This document shows positions 1 through 9,489 of a stretch of DNA of 64,000 bases, piece after piece. Every line of letters begins with the position of its first letter. Position 1 is the stretch's first letter. The notes under the pieces were generated by a model that saw only the letters and a program-made list of their open reading frames with translations, was not told the origin of the DNA and made no database searches. The position numbers and the translations under genes were made by a program. The stretch spans positions 1 through 64,000 of the forward strand of contig OMWE01000010.1 of NCBI GenBank assembly GCA_900314685.1, written 5' to 3'. The stretch is from an uncultured Actinomycetes bacterium. Lineage in GTDB: Bacteria; Actinomycetota; Coriobacteriia; Coriobacteriales; Atopobiaceae.

Positions 1-1
1 G

Positions 2-1000
2 ACCCGCGACCTGGGCGGCGCCAAGGTCTACCTCAAGCGCGAGGACCTCAACCACACGGGCGCCCACAAGATCAACAACGCCCTGGGCCAGGCCCTGCTT
101 GCCAAATACATGGGCAAGACCCGCCTGATCGCCGAGACCGGCGCCGGCCAGCACGGCGTGGCCACCGCGACCGTCGCCGCGCTGATGGGCATGGAGTGCG
201 TGGTCTACATGGGCGTCAAGGACATGAAGCGCCAGGCCCTCAACGTATACCGCATGCGCCTACTGGGCACCGAGGTCCGCGGCGTCGATGCCGGCACGGG
301 CACGCTCAAGGACGCGGTCTCCGAGGCCTTCCGCGAGTGGACCACCCGCATCGACGACACCCACTATCTCATCGGCTCCACGATGGGCCCGCACCCCTTC
401 CCCACGATCGTCCGCGACTTCCAGGCGGTCATCTCGCAGGAGTCGCGTGCGCAGATCCTCGCCGCCGAGGGCAAGCTGCCCGATGCCGTGATCGCCTGCG
501 TGGGCGGCGGCTCCAACGCGATGGGCTCCTTCTACCACTACATCGACGACGAGGGCGTCCGTCTGATCGGCTGCGAGGCGGCAGGGCGCGGCATCGGCAC
601 CTTCGAGACGGCCGCCACGATCAACACCGGCCGCGTGGGCATCTTCCATGGCATGAAGTCCTACTTCTGCCAGGACGAATACGGACAGATCGCCCCGGTC
701 TACTCCATCTCGGCCGGCCTCGACTACCCCGGCGTCGGCCCCGAGCACGCCGCGCTGCACGACTCCGGCCGCGCCGAGTACGTGGCCATCACGGACGACG
801 AGGCCGTCGACGCCTTTGAGTACCTGTCGCGTACCGAGGGCATCATCCCGGCCATCGAGAGCGCGCACGCCGTCGCCTACGCGATGAAGCTCGCCCCGAC
901 CATGACCCCCGACCAGACCATCATCGTGACCCTGTCGGGCCGCGGTGACAAGGACGTCGCCGCGATCGCCCGCTACCGTGGGGAGGACCTCCATGACTAA
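2..1000 (+). CDS. trpB: Tryptophan synthase beta chain, 5' partial
   Basis: This is the C-terminal three quarters of the PLP enzyme that condenses indole with L-serine to make tryptophan. The reading frame is open from base 2, so the true start lies outside the window. The segment [13 protein letters not shown] near its beginning holds the PLP-binding lysine. The GETGAGQHG-type loop is present as AETGAGQHG, and the phosphate-binding GGGSNAMG follows. The stop overlaps the start of trpA (ATGACTAA), the usual translationally coupled trpBA arrangement, and the two subunits form the indole-channelling complex. The identification is secure; only the N-terminus is missing. Confidence 0.97.
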   Translation, partial: TRDLGGAKVYLKREDLNHTGAHKINNALGQALLAKYMGKTRLIAETGAGQHGVATATVAALMGMECVVYMGVKDMKRQALNVYRMRLLGTEVRGVDAGTGTLKDAVSEAFREWTTRIDDTHYLIGSTMGPHPFPTIVRDFQAVISQESRAQILAAEGKLPDAVIACVGGGSNAMGSFYHYIDDEGVRLIGCEAAGRGIGTFETAATINTGRVGIFHGMKSYFCQDEYGQIAPVYSISAGLDYPGVGPEHAALHDSGRAEYVAITDDEAVDAFEYLSRTEGIIPAIESAHAVAYAMKLAPTMTPDQTIIVTLSGRGDKDVAAIARYRGEDLHD

Positions 1001-1880
1001 GACACCCCAAGCAGCCCCGGCCACCACGCTGCAAGCAATGCCCCGCGCGACCTCGCCCGCCGACCCGCGCGAACCTCAGCAAGCGCCCCGCATCATCGAC
1101 GCCTTCACCGCGCCCGACGGCACGAGAAAGAAGGCCTTCATCCCCTTCGTCACCTGCGGCGACCCGACGCTCGAGGTGACGGAGCGGCTCCTGCTCGCAA
1201 TGCAGGAAGCCGGCGCCGACCTGATCGAGCTCGGCATCCCCTTCTCCGACCCCACGGCCGAGGGCCCCGTGATCCAGCAGGCAAACCTGCGCGCGCTTGC
1301 GGGCGGCGTCACGACCGACGACGTCTTCGCGATGGTCGAGCGTGTGCGTGCAGCGGGCCTGGCCGTGCCGCTCGTCTTCATGACCTACGCCAACGTCGTC
1401 TACGGTTACGGCATCGAGCGCTTCGCCGTACGCGAGCGCGAGGCGGGCATGCAGGGCATCATCCTGCCCGACGTGCCCTTTGAGGAAAAGGCGGAGTTTG
1501 CCGAGGCCTTTGCCGCCGAGGGGCTCGACGTGGTCAGCCTGATAGCCCCGACCTCGCACGAGCGCATCCGCACCATCGCGCGTGAGGCGACGGGCTTTGT
1601 CTACGTCGTCTCGTCCCTGGGCGTGACCGGCGTGCGCAGCGAAATCACGACCGATATCGGGGCTATGGTCGAGCTGATCCGCGAGGCCAATCCCGACGTG
1701 CCGGCCGCGGTCGGCTTTGGCATCTCCACGCCCGCGCAGGCCGCCAAGATGGCCGCGGTCGCCGACGGCGCGATCGTCGGCTCCGCGATCGAGAAGCTCC
1801 TCGCCGCCCACGGCGCGGACGCGATCCCGTACGTCGCCGACTACGTCCGCGGGATGGCCGCCGCAACGCACGCCACGTAG
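993..1880 (+). CDS. trpA: Tryptophan synthase alpha chain
   Basis: This TIM-barrel subunit cleaves indole-3-glycerol phosphate to indole for TrpB. I chose the ATG at 993 because it overlaps the trpB stop and follows GGGAGG at 981-986; an in-frame upstream start at 945 would lie inside trpB. The protein has about 295 residues, with a short non-conserved N-terminal extension before [10 protein letters not shown]. The catalytic Glu of [11 protein letters not shown] is present. The usual second catalytic residue, Asp of the ADGP motif, is Glu here (PTAEGPVIQ). The phosphate-binding VGFGIS and GAIVGSAI loops are intact. It ends the trp gene run in this window; the next gene is convergent. Confidence 0.96.
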   Translation: MTKTPQAAPATTLQAMPRATSPADPREPQQAPRIIDAFTAPDGTRKKAFIPFVTCGDPTLEVTERLLLAMQEAGADLIELGIPFSDPTAEGPVIQQANLRALAGGVTTDDVFAMVERVRAAGLAVPLVFMTYANVVYGYGIERFAVREREAGMQGIILPDVPFEEKAEFAEAFAAEGLDVVSLIAPTSHERIRTIAREATGFVYVVSSLGVTGVRSEITTDIGAMVELIREANPDVPAAVGFGISTPAQAAKMAAVADGAIVGSAIEKLLAAHGADAIPYVADYVRGMAAATHAT

Positions 1881-1950
1881 ATGGCGCGCGAACGCGTCAC
1901 GCACGGAAGACAAACGCGGGCGGAGGGCACGCAATCGAACAAGAGCGCCG

Positions 1951-4449
1951 CTACAGAAACTGTCCCGTGCGGCTCTGCGGGCAGGCGCGCACGTCGGCCG
2001 GCGTGCCGCACACGACCACGCGGCCGCCCTCCTCGCCGCCGCCCGGGCCCATGTCCACGATCCAGTCGGCGTTGCGGATCACGTCCAAGTCGTGCTCGAT
2101 CACGACCACGGTGGCGCCCTGGTCGATGAGCCCCTGGAAGACACCGAGCAGAGTGCGCACGTCGAGCGGGTGCAGGCCGATCGTGGGCTCGTCGAAGACG
2201 AACACGGAGTCCTCCTGGCCGCGGCCCATCTCGCTCGCGAGCTTGAGGCGCTGCGCCTCGCCGCCCGAGAGGCCGGGCGTCTCCTCGCCCAGCGTGAGAT
2301 AACCGAGCCCCAGGTCGTGCAGGACCTGCAGGCGGCGCTGCACCAGCCGGAGGCCCCGGGTGGCGTCGAGCGCCTCGTCCACGCTCATGTCCATCAGCTC
2401 GGGCAGGGTGTGGGCGGCACCGTCCTTGTTTGCGCGGCGGACTAGCGAGGCGCTGCGCGCATAGCGCGAGCCGCGGCAGTCGGGGCAGGTGATGGTGACG
2501 TCGGGCAGGAACTGCACGTCCAGGCTGATCTGACCTGTGCCGTCACAGGTGGGGCAGCGCAGGCGGCCGGTGTTGTAGGAGAAGTCGCCTGCCTTGTAGC
2601 CGAGCCCCTTGGCGTCGGGCGTGCGGGCGTAGGCTTTGCGCAGCTCGTCGTGGACGCCCGCGTAGGTGGCGACCGTGGAGCGCACGTTGATGCCGATGGG
2701 GGTCGCGTCGATCAGCTTGACCTGGCGGATGCCGGGCGCCTCGACCTCGCGGACGTGCGTGGGCAGGGGCGTGCCGTCGATGCGTGCGCGGAGGCCGGGG
2801 ATGAGGCTCTCGAGCACCAGGGTCGTCTTGCCCGAGCCCGAGACGCCCGTGACCACCGTGAGGCGGCCCTGCGGGATGTCCACCTCGAGCGGGTGGACCG
2901 TGTGGATCTGGCCCGTCGCCAGATGGACGTCGCCGCGAGAGAAGAGTTCGTCTTCGCCAATGGCCGGGCGGATGCGGTCCGCCTCGCCCGAGAGGAAGGG
3001 GCCGATGCGGGATGCCGGGTCGCGCTCGAGGTCGGGCACCGTGCCCTGGGCGATCACCCGCCCGCCGTCGGCGCCGGCATCGGGGCCCATCTCGATGATC
3101 CAGTCGGCGTGGGACAGCACCTGGGTGTCGTGGTCGACTAGCACGACCGAATTGCCGTCGGTGGCGAGGTCGTCCATCACGCCCGTGAGTCCGCGCAGGT
3201 TGTAGGGGTGCAGGCCGATGGAGGGCTCGTCGAGCACGTAGAGTACGCCGGTCGTGCGGTTGCGGACGGCTCGGGCCAGCTGCACGCGCTGGCGCTCGCC
3301 CGTGGAGAGCGTGGCGGCCGCGCGGTCCAGACTCAGGTAGCTCAGGCCCAGGTCCAGCAGGCGGCGCGCCGTGTCCGTGAAGGACTCGCAGATGCTGGCC
3401 GCCATGGGCCGCAGCTCCTCCGGCAGGCTCGCGGGCACGCCGGCCACCCACGCGACCAGCTGGTCCAGGGTCATGGCCGTGGCCTCATCGAGGCCGATGC
3501 CGCGCAGGCGCGGGGCGCGGGCGGCGTCGGACAGGCGCGTGCCATGGCAGTCGGGGCAGACGTCCTCCCGGAGGAAGCGGGCGATGCGCTTCATGCCCTT
3601 CTCGTCCTTGGCCTTGGCCAGGGAGTTGAGCACGGAGTTGACGGCGGAATAGTAGGTGAAGTCCATCTCGGTGGACTGGCCGTTCTTGGGGTTGAGGTAG
3701 TGCAGGTGGTGCTTTTCCTGCGCGCCGTGGTAGACGATCTCCTTCTCCTCGGGCGTGAGGTCGCGGAAGGGCACGTCGGTGCGGACGCCCAGGTCGCGGG
3801 CCATATCGGCCATGAGCGACCACATCAGGCTCCCCCACACGACCACGGCGCCTTCGTCGATCGTCTTTGTGTCGTCGGGCACGAGGGTCGACTCGTCCAC
3901 GGTACGCACGATGCCCGTGCCGCCGCAGGTCGGGCAGGCGCCGGAGCTATTGAAGGCGAGCTCCTCCGCCCCGGGCCCGTAGAACTCGGCGCCGCACTCG
4001 GGGCAGACCGTCGGCCGACCCAGCGCCACGTCCATGCTGGGCGGGACGTAGTGGCCGTTGGGACAGCGGTGGCTGGCCAGGCGGCTGAACATCAGGCGCA
4101 GGCTGTTGAGCAGCTCGGTCATGGTGCCAAAGGTCGAGCGGATGCCCGGCACGCCCGGGCGCTGGTGCAGGGCGAGCGCGGCGGGCACGTACCGCACCTC
4201 GCGCACGTCGGCGCGCTCCGCCTGGGTCATGCGGCGGCGCGTGTAGGTGGAGAGGCTCTCCAGGTAGCGGCGCGATCCCTCCGCGTACAGCACGCCCAGC
4301 GCGAGCGACGACTTGCCCGAACCCGAGACTCCCGCGATGCCCACGATCTTGTTGAGGGGGATATCGACGTCGATGTCCTTGAGGTTGTGTACCGCCGCGC
4401 CGCGGACCTCGATGTGGTCGGGCGTGGCGTTGGGCTGGTTCTTCTCCAT
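1951..4449 (-). CDS. UvrA-like ABC-ATPase (short class II excinuclease A type)
   Basis: This 832-residue tandem ABC ATPase is of the UvrA family. Walker [10 protein letters not shown] lies near residues 40-48 and a second copy GVSGSGKTT near 530. ABC signatures are [12 protein letters not shown] and [12 protein letters not shown], and zinc-type cysteine pairs occur (CPNGH...[29 protein letters not shown]...CPDCRG). It is about 100 residues shorter than housekeeping UvrA (roughly 940), as in UvrA2/DrrC-like proteins linked to drug tolerance or accessory repair. It is monocistronic, convergent with trpA and divergent from rlmH, with no uvrB or uvrC nearby. An accessory paralogue is more likely than the main UvrA, but this is inference. 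Confidence 0.9.
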   Translation of the reverse strand: MEKNQPNATPDHIEVRGAAVHNLKDIDVDIPLNKIVGIAGVSGSGKSSLALGVLYAEGSRRYLESLSTYTRRRMTQAERADVREVRYVPAALALHQRPGVPGIRSTFGTMTELLNSLRLMFSRLASHRCPNGHYVPPSMDVALGRPTVCPECGAEFYGPGAEELAFNSSGACPTCGGTGIVRTVDESTLVPDDTKTIDEGAVVVWGSLMWSLMADMARDLGVRTDVPFRDLTPEEKEIVYHGAQEKHHLHYLNPKNGQSTEMDFTYYSAVNSVLNSLAKAKDEKGMKRIARFLREDVCPDCHGTRLSDAARAPRLRGIGLDEATAMTLDQLVAWVAGVPASLPEELRPMAASICESFTDTARRLLDLGLSYLSLDRAAATLSTGERQRVQLARAVRNRTTGVLYVLDEPSIGLHPYNLRGLTGVMDDLATDGNSVVLVDHDTQVLSHADWIIEMGPDAGADGGRVIAQGTVPDLERDPASRIGPFLSGEADRIRPAIGEDELFSRGDVHLATGQIHTVHPLEVDIPQGRLTVVTGVSGSGKTTLVLESLIPGLRARIDGTPLPTHVREVEAPGIRQVKLIDATPIGINVRSTVATYAGVHDELRKAYARTPDAKGLGYKAGDFSYNTGRLRCPTCDGTGQISLDVQFLPDVTITCPDCRGSRYARSASLVRRANKDGAAHTLPELMDMSVDEALDATRGLRLVQRRLQVLHDLGLGYLTLGEETPGLSGGEAQRLKLASEMGRGQEDSVFVFDEPTIGLHPLDVRTLLGVFQGLIDQGATVVVIEHDLDVIRNADWIVDMGPGGGEEGGRVVVCGTPADVRACPQSRTGQFL

Positions 4450-4653
4450 CGGCGTCCCTCCTGGCGGTACCCGTACGTTGTGCGTCTATGGTACAACGCG
4501 GGCGGGCGGCCGTCGTGCTATCATGCCCGCGTTATCTGCAGCTGCGGGCCGCACGTCCGTCTTCACATCCACGAAGACGAACAGGCACACGCAAACCTTG
4601 CCGCCAGCTGCACCGTTTGTCTTGTCTTCCTCGTCCTCTATCCGGTAGGTGCC

Positions 4654-5106
4654 ATGCTCAAAATCACCGTCATCGCCGTCGGCAAGCTCAAGGAGCGCTT
4701 CTGGAAGGACGCGTGCGCCGAGTACCTGAAGCGACTCGGCGGCTACGCGCGGGTCGCCGTGAAGGAGCTGCCCGACAGCACGCCTGAGCAGGAAGAAAAG
4801 CTCATCCTCGCGGCGCTCGGTGCGCTGCCGCAGGGGACGCATACCACGCTGCTGGACATCGGCGGCGACCTGGTGACAAGCGAGGAGCTGGCGGCGCGGC
4901 TCGACCGGCTCGCGTTGGGCGGGACGTCGAGCGTGGCTTTCATCATCGGCGGCAGCGACGGCGTGACGGATGCCGTGCGTGCGCGCGCCGACGGACGCAT
5001 CAGCTTCGGGCGTATCACGCTGCCCCACAACCTAGCGCGTGTCGTGCTGCTGGAGCAGCTCTATCGCTCGCGTAAGATCAGCGCCGGCGAGCCCTATCAC
5101 AAGTAG
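4654..5106 (+). CDS. rlmH: 23S rRNA pseudouridine-1915 N3-methyltransferase
   Basis: RlmH is a small SPOUT methyltransferase that uses SAM to methylate pseudouridine 1915 in helix 69 of 23S rRNA. The ATG at 4654 gives 150 residues, close to the family's usual 155-160. Diagnostic segments are the N-terminal MLKITVIAVGKLKE, the SAM-knot loop FIIGGSDGV, and the C-terminal LPHNLARVVLLEQLYRS and GEPYHK. The reading frame stays open far upstream, but that extension is antisense to the uvrA-like gene and not credible. REP-like repeats follow its stop. Confidence 0.95.
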   Translation: MLKITVIAVGKLKERFWKDACAEYLKRLGGYARVAVKELPDSTPEQEEKLILAALGALPQGTHTTLLDIGGDLVTSEELAARLDRLALGGTSSVAFIIGGSDGVTDAVRARADGRISFGRITLPHNLARVVLLEQLYRSRKISAGEPYHK

Positions 5107-5140
5107 GCGGCGCCGGCGGCAACGAATGCGCGAGGCGGGC

Positions 5141-5200
5141 GCGTCAGTCCCCCGTCACCTGTCACGCGCGGGCGCGTCAGTCCCCCGTCACCTGTCACGT
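5141..5200. repeat. REP-like palindromic repeats, 2 tandem copies
   Basis: Two direct copies of the window-wide element lie at 5141-5167 and 5174-5200: a CTGTCAC arm, a C-rich loop and a facing GTCAG arm. They sit between the convergent ends of rlmH and the EamA-like gene, where a bidirectional hairpin terminator would be expected. Confidence 0.8.
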
Positions 5201-5202
5201 GA

Positions 5203-5625
5203 TCAGGCCGTGATGAGCACGAGCCCTACGAGACAGGCCGCCGCACCCAGCACCTGGCGCACGGTGATCGTCTCTTTGAAGACGAGGAAGCCCACCAACA
5301 TGACAGCCACCGCCACCAGGACGCTCTGCACCACGGGCCACTGACTCACGCCCCACCCCACCCGATAGGCGTAGATCACGCTCACATCGATGCCCACGAC
5401 GGCGAGGGACAGCACCAGGCTGGACCAGTTGAGGTGTCCGAGTTCGGCGACGACGTTGCGGCCGTCCGTGAGGAGATAGAGCACAAGCGCAAAAACTGCC
5501 GCCACCAGATAGGTGACGATGATGGATACCAGGGGGTTCGCCTCAGCCGGCACCAGCTTCGAGCCGACGTTGTACGCCACCGACGAGAGCACCACCAGCC
5601 CAAGGGGCCAAGCCATCTCCCACAT
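5203..5625 (-). CDS. EamA/SMR-type four-helix membrane transporter
   Basis: A 140-residue, almost wholly hydrophobic protein with four predicted transmembrane helices, like half of an EamA (DMT superfamily) transporter or a small multidrug-resistance unit. The start at 5625 (MWEMAWPLG) follows GGAG at a good distance; the longer upstream frame would translate REP repeats. The C-terminal half, LVGFLVFKETITVRQVLGAAACLVGLVLI, is the typical EamA ending (shown only to identify it; key part FKETITVRQVLG). Substrate is unknown. A functional unit would need a dimer, because full EamA proteins have ten helices. Confidence 0.75.
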   Translation of the reverse strand: MWEMAWPLGLVVLSSVAYNVGSKLVPAEANPLVSIIVTYLVAAVFALVLYLLTDGRNVVAELGHLNWSSLVLSLAVVGIDVSVIYAYRVGWGVSQWPVVQSVLVAVAVMLVGFLVFKETITVRQVLGAAACLVGLVLITA

Positions 5626-5694
5626 GATCGCTCCAATCACCAGCTGCCGTGTGACGGGGCGATTATCCCACATGGCGCAGTGCGCCTTCCCTGG

Positions 5695-5785
5695 CGTGTC
5701 ACTCCCCCGTCCCCTGTCACGTGGGTGTGTCACTCCCCCGTCCCCTGTCACGTGGGTGTGTCACTCCCCCGCCCCCTGTCACGCG
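5695..5785. repeat. REP-like palindromic repeats, 3 tandem copies
   Basis: Three direct copies at about 5695-5722, 5727-5752 and 5758-5785, with a 31-32 base period. Each has GTGTCAC and CTGTCAC ends around a C-rich centre. They lie in the divergent gap between the EamA-like gene and the ZIP transporter and end just before its ribosome-binding site, so here they sit in a promoter region rather than at gene ends. Confidence 0.85.
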
Positions 5786-5828
5786 CTATCCTAGGGGAAC
5801 AATTGCCAGGGATCTGAAGGAGGGTGCC

Positions 5829-6620
5829 ATGACAGAGGTCATACAGGGGCTCGCCATCCCCTTCGCGGGGACCACGCTGGGCGCCGCCATGGTCTTCTTT
5901 ATGCGCGGCGAGCTGGGGCGCGGCGTGCAGCGCGCCCTCACGGGCTTTGCCGCCGGCGTGATGGTGGCGGCTTCCATCTGGAGTCTGCTCATCCCCGCAA
6001 TGGAGGAATCCACGGCGGCCGGCATGGGGCAGCTGGCCTTTCTGCCGGCCGTCATCGGATTCTGGCTGGGCGTTCTGCTTCTCCTGGTGCTGGACTCCGT
6101 CATCCCCCACCTGCACATGGGCGCGACCGACAACGAGCCCGAGGGTCCGCGCAGCAACCTGCAGCGCACGACCCTGATGGTGCTCGCCGTCGCCATCCAC
6201 AACTTCCCCGAGGGCATGGCCGTGGGCGTGGTCTGGGCAGGTTGGCTGGCGGGTCAGCCGGACATCACCGCAGCCGGCGCGCTCGCGCTCTCGCTGGGCA
6301 TCGCCATCCAAAACTTCCCCGAGGGCGCCATCGTCTCGCTTCCCTTGCACGCCGAGGGCGAGAGCCGCGGCAAGGCCTTTGCACAGGGCTTCCTCTCCGG
6401 CGCGGTCGAGCCGCTGGGTGCAGCGCTGACCATCGCCTTTGCCAGCCACCTCATCCCGCTCATGCCCTACCTGCTGAGCTTCGCCGCCGGTGCCATGATG
6501 TACGTCGTGGTCGAGGAGCTCATCCCCGAGATGAGCGAAGGCGAGCACTCCAATATCGGAGTGCTCATGTTTGCCCTCGGTTTCACGGTGATGATGGCAC
6601 TGGACGTCGCGCTGGGGTAA
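5829..6620 (+). CDS. ZIP-family metal transporter (ZupT/GufA-like)
   Basis: A 263-residue polytopic membrane protein of the ZIP family, which imports zinc and other divalent metals down their gradient. The ATG at 5829 follows GAAGGAGGG. Two hallmark metal-site helices are visible: HNFPEGMAVG near residue 120 and QNFPEGAIVS near residue 165. A short His-containing stretch (HLHMG) lies in the variable loop before the first. About eight helices can be drawn. The gene stands alone with no visible Zur-like operator; REP repeats lie directly upstream. Confidence 0.92.
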   Translation: MTEVIQGLAIPFAGTTLGAAMVFFMRGELGRGVQRALTGFAAGVMVAASIWSLLIPAMEESTAAGMGQLAFLPAVIGFWLGVLLLLVLDSVIPHLHMGATDNEPEGPRSNLQRTTLMVLAVAIHNFPEGMAVGVVWAGWLAGQPDITAAGALALSLGIAIQNFPEGAIVSLPLHAEGESRGKAFAQGFLSGAVEPLGAALTIAFASHLIPLMPYLLSFAAGAMMYVVVEELIPEMSEGEHSNIGVLMFALGFTVMMALDVALG

Positions 6621-6665
6621 AGCGCGAGGATAGCGCAAGAAGTAGCCCCGCGGCTCGGAGAAGAC

Positions 6666-7619
6666 CTACTCCGCCCATTGCTCCTTCGCGGCTTTGACGG
6701 CCTTGTCTATGGCCTCGCGGTCCATGCCCTGCGCCTCCAGCTGTGCTGCTAGCGCCTCCATGCCGCGCTCGATACCCTGCTCGATACCCTGCTCGATACC
6801 CTGCTCGATACCCTGCTCGATACCCTGCTCGATACCACGGGCCTCCGCCTCCTTCTGCAGGCGCTCGGAGCGCTCGCCCAGAAGCTCAAGAACCTCTCCG
6901 CCCATGGCAGCCCTCACTTTCTTGCGCAGGTCCTCATATGACCTCAAGACATAGTCGGATACCCTGATTATAAGCTCGACCAGCGATTCGTAGAGATTTA
7001 CCTGCCCCTCCCCGAGCGTCATCTTTTCGAGTCGCCTGCTCATCGCCGCGCACTCGGCGATGAGCTCGGCTGACTGGCCTTTGTCGCCGGCGATCCGTCC
7101 AAGCTGCTTCTCGTAGCGCATGAGGTAGTAAGGCGCCAGGATGAGGAGGCGCTTCTCAAAGATGTCGTCGCTCGTGTAGCTCTGAGCCTTGACCACGCCC
7201 GACCGATACATGAAGAAGTCGCCGTTCGGCAGGTTGACCTTCATCTCGAGGGTATCCGGGGTCGAGGGTGTGTCTCTTAGAAACAGCACGCAAGACGCCG
7301 GGAAGTCCATCTCATACGGGGGCCCGGCAGCGATTGCCCGCTCCAACGCGATGTTGAAGTCGTACTCGATCATGCGCACCACCATGCTGGTGTCCGGCGT
7401 GCTCTGACATTCGATGTGGTAGATCTTGTCGCCCAGCCTGAACACGGAGTCGTCCACGATGCTGCCGTGCGGCGTCTCATGCTCATTGGTGAATTGCACT
7501 ATCTCCGCATCCAGGGGATAGCTGCGGCCGAAGCTCTCGTTGATAAAAGGCACGATGAGCTCGGGTGTCTTGCGCAGCATCGTCTTGAACACGGAATCAA
7601 ATATCGTATTGTCTTCCAA
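6666..7619 (-). CDS. Rpn-family PD-(D/E)XK nuclease / putative transposase
   Basis: A 317-residue protein of the Rpn (recombination-promoting nuclease, transposase_31-like) group. The core has FDSVFKTMLRKTPE at the N-terminus and a PD-(D/E)XK-like DDSVFRLGDKIYHIECQS segment. The start appears to be TTG at 7619, five bases after a strong AGGAGG. The C-terminal tail holds six tetrapeptide units (five GIEQ and one GIER) encoded by a 12-base tandem repeat, then a predicted coiled coil. Family members can act as site-specific or structure-specific nucleases and have been linked to phage defence. No partner gene is adjacent. Confidence 0.85.
   Translation of the reverse strand: MEDNTIFDSVFKTMLRKTPELIVPFINESFGRSYPLDAEIVQFTNEHETPHGSIVDDSVFRLGDKIYHIECQSTPDTSMVVRMIEYDFNIALERAIAAGPPYEMDFPASCVLFLRDTPSTPDTLEMKVNLPNGDFFMYRSGVVKAQSYTSDDIFEKRLLILAPYYLMRYEKQLGRIAGDKGQSAELIAECAAMSRRLEKMTLGEGQVNLYESLVELIIRVSDYVLRSYEDLRKKVRAAMGGEVLELLGERSERLQKEAEARGIEQGIEQGIEQGIEQGIEQGIERGMEALAAQLEAQGMDREAIDKAVKAAKEQWAE
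6767..6838. repeat. 12-base tandem repeat inside the Rpn gene, 6 units
   Basis: Six near-identical units of GCTCGATACCCT encode the GIEQ repeats of the nuclease tail on the minus strand. The 12-base period keeps the reading frame, so copy-number change would lengthen or shorten the coil linker without breaking the gene. Confidence 0.95.
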
Positions 7620-8051
7620 AGTACCCTCCTATCCCATATGACGGCGCATGCGCCGCACGTCTTCTCGGGTCGTGCGCACGCCGACGCTAGGGAGAGGGGC
7701 CTACGGGCCAGCCACACCTGGCAAGACAGGCTAAGGAAAGAAGATCGAGAAGGATGGCAGGCATGGGCGCTCCACGAGACAGACTTCTACCAGACTGTTC
7801 ACTTGAAAACGCCCGCCATGGAATGAAAGCCTAGGATGTGTGCGGAACATACCCGCACGGGATTCGCCCAGGCCCCTTATAGCCACAGGTTTCTGCGTAA
7901 TAACCGCCCGGATGGACAGAACGCCTCAGCAGGGAATGCCCTGCCGGCAACCGCCCTTCCGATCCCCATCAGTATGCCACAGGAGTCGGCATCGGGGTGG
8001 GATAAAGAAGATTTGGCCGACGGGGGAAACGTCCCCTATCGCCCGGCCGCA
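7620..8051. other. Gene-free gap of about 430 bases
   Basis: I find no convincing gene, RNA or long repeat here. The right end has a weak inverted repeat (GGGGA/TCCCC near 8024-8037) that could end the TIGR04076 gene. The left end must hold the promoter and ribosome site of the Rpn gene. Short open frames exist but lack ribosome sites and family features. Confidence 0.4.
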
Positions 8052-8462
8052 TTAGCCCGTGTAGGCATCCTCCGCGGAGTTGGAGAAGTCCTGCCGGGCG
8101 AGCCACTCCCGCTCCTCCGGGGTCTCGGGCACGTCAATGCGCTCGATCTTGAAGATCACGGGGCGCGTGCCGTCGTTGCAGCAGGAGATCATCACGCGGT
8201 CGTCATTGGTCCAACCGTGCATGATTGAGCCGCCCTGCAGGGCCGTGTACACGTAGCGGCTGACGGCGTCCCAGGCCTCGCCGCAGAAATGGCCGTCGGC
8301 CATGTGGTAGAAGTCGTCGCGCTCGGGCGTGCGCTCAAACATGATCTCCTGCCCCTCGTGGAAGAAGGTGCAGGGGCCGCTCTTGGGATCGGCCAGGTAC
8401 TTCTGCTGAAGCTCCTCGTTGCACGTCGTGGCCAGCACGGTCACCTTGCATTTGTGCTGCAT
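8052..8462 (-). CDS. TIGR04076 family protein
   Basis: A 136-residue soluble protein that matches my memory of the TIGR04076 family, small proteins of unknown function common in gut anaerobes. Conserved-looking features are CKVTVLATTCNEELQQKY at the start, the cysteines at GPCTFF and FCGEAWDAVSRYVY, the GWTNDDRVMISCCNDG segment and a C-terminal IFKIERID. The pattern of several cysteines and acidic residues suggests a metal or redox role, but this is not established. It is divergent from the SDR gene. Confidence 0.75.
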   Translation of the reverse strand: MQHKCKVTVLATTCNEELQQKYLADPKSGPCTFFHEGQEIMFERTPERDDFYHMADGHFCGEAWDAVSRYVYTALQGGSIMHGWTNDDRVMISCCNDGTRPVIFKIERIDVPETPEEREWLARQDFSNSAEDAYTG

Positions 8463-8595
8463 GTCCCTCTCCTCCCTGCTCGCGATGGGTCAACGTTAGC
8501 ACATGGGTCGGCGGACACTAGTGCGCGGGTGGCGGACGTTGGCGCGCGGGTCGACAGACGGGCATAACGTTGCTGGCGGGCTTGACCCGCGAGAT

Positions 8596-8631
8596 GCAAG
8601 GGAAGAAGGACAAGCAAGGGAAGAAGGACAA
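8596..8631 (+). repeat. 18-base tandem duplication over the SDR ribosome-binding site
   Basis: Two copies of GCAAGGGAAGAAGGACAA, at 8596-8613 and 8614-8631, sit directly before the SDR start codon and duplicate the purine-rich ribosome-binding region. Each copy contains AAGGA. Confidence 0.85.
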
Positions 8632-9395
8632 TGAAGAACTACTTTGATGTGAGCGGCAAGAATGCGATCGTCACAGGCGCGTCGTCGGGCCTCGGGCGGC
8701 AGTTCGCCCTCTGCCTGGCCGAGCAGGGCGCCAACGTGGCCATCTGCGCCCGGCGCGTGGAGCGTCTCGAGCAGGTCAAGCAGGAGGTCGAGGCCCTGGG
8801 CGTGCGCTGCGTCGTGTGCCCCTGCGACGTGAGCCAACCCGAGCAGGTCAAGGCCGCCGTCGACAAGGCGGTCGCCGAGCTCGGCCGCATCGACATCCTG
8901 ATCAAAAACGCCGGTGCCGGCTTCTCCACGCCAGCGGTCGACGCCACCGACGAGGACTGGGAGCACGTCATCGACACCAATGTGAACGGCGTCTTTTGGT
9001 TCTGCCGCGAGGTCGGCCGCCACATGGTGAAACAGGGTTACGGCAAGATCGTCAACATCGGGTCCTTCCACTGCCAGGTGACCATGAACGGCGTGCCGCG
9101 CTCAGCGTACTCCACCTCCAAGGGCGCCGTGCTCATGATGTCCCGCGCGCTGGCCTCCGAGTGGGCCAAGGACGGCGTGACCGTGAACGTCCTGGGACCT
9201 GGCTATTTCGAGAGCGAGATGGCGGCCGCCGTGACCGACCAGGCCTACGAGGACGGCATCCGCAACGGCTGCCCCATGGGCCGTCGCGGCAACCCCGGCG
9301 AGCTCAACGGCGCCATGCTCTTCCTCGCCAGCGACGCCTCCAGCTACGTGACGGGCCAGCTCCTGCTCGTGGACGGCGGCTGGACCATCGTGTAG
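8631..9395 (+). CDS. Short-chain dehydrogenase/reductase (gluconate 5-dehydrogenase-like)
   Basis: A 254-residue classical SDR that uses NAD(P)H. The cofactor motif TGASSGLG lies near residues 16-23, the NAG stabilising motif appears as KNAGAG, the catalytic Ser is in NIGSFHCQV, and the catalytic YSTSK tetrad motif lies near residue 160. The C-terminal VTGQLLLVDGGW is typical of sugar-acid dehydrogenases such as gluconate 5-dehydrogenase (IdnO) and 2-deoxy-D-gluconate 3-dehydrogenase. No sugar-acid genes flank it, so the substrate is open. It stands alone, with a duplicated ribosome-binding region. Confidence 0.9.
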   Translation: MKNYFDVSGKNAIVTGASSGLGRQFALCLAEQGANVAICARRVERLEQVKQEVEALGVRCVVCPCDVSQPEQVKAAVDKAVAELGRIDILIKNAGAGFSTPAVDATDEDWEHVIDTNVNGVFWFCREVGRHMVKQGYGKIVNIGSFHCQVTMNGVPRSAYSTSKGAVLMMSRALASEWAKDGVTVNVLGPGYFESEMAAAVTDQAYEDGIRNGCPMGRRGNPGELNGAMLFLASDASSYVTGQLLLVDGGWTIV

Positions 9396-9489
9396 TCGCG
9401 CACCGCGCGCGGTGCGGTCGGGCTGGTCGCATGCGGGCCCGTAGCACGACTGCCAGCCGTCACCACGCGCAGTCGCCCGCCGTTGCCTG

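Noticed and set aside
3208-4653. A long plus-strand frame that extends rlmH upstream by about 480 codons
   Set aside because: It is antisense to the motif-rich uvrA-like gene; long open frames on the opposite strand are common in high-GC DNA.
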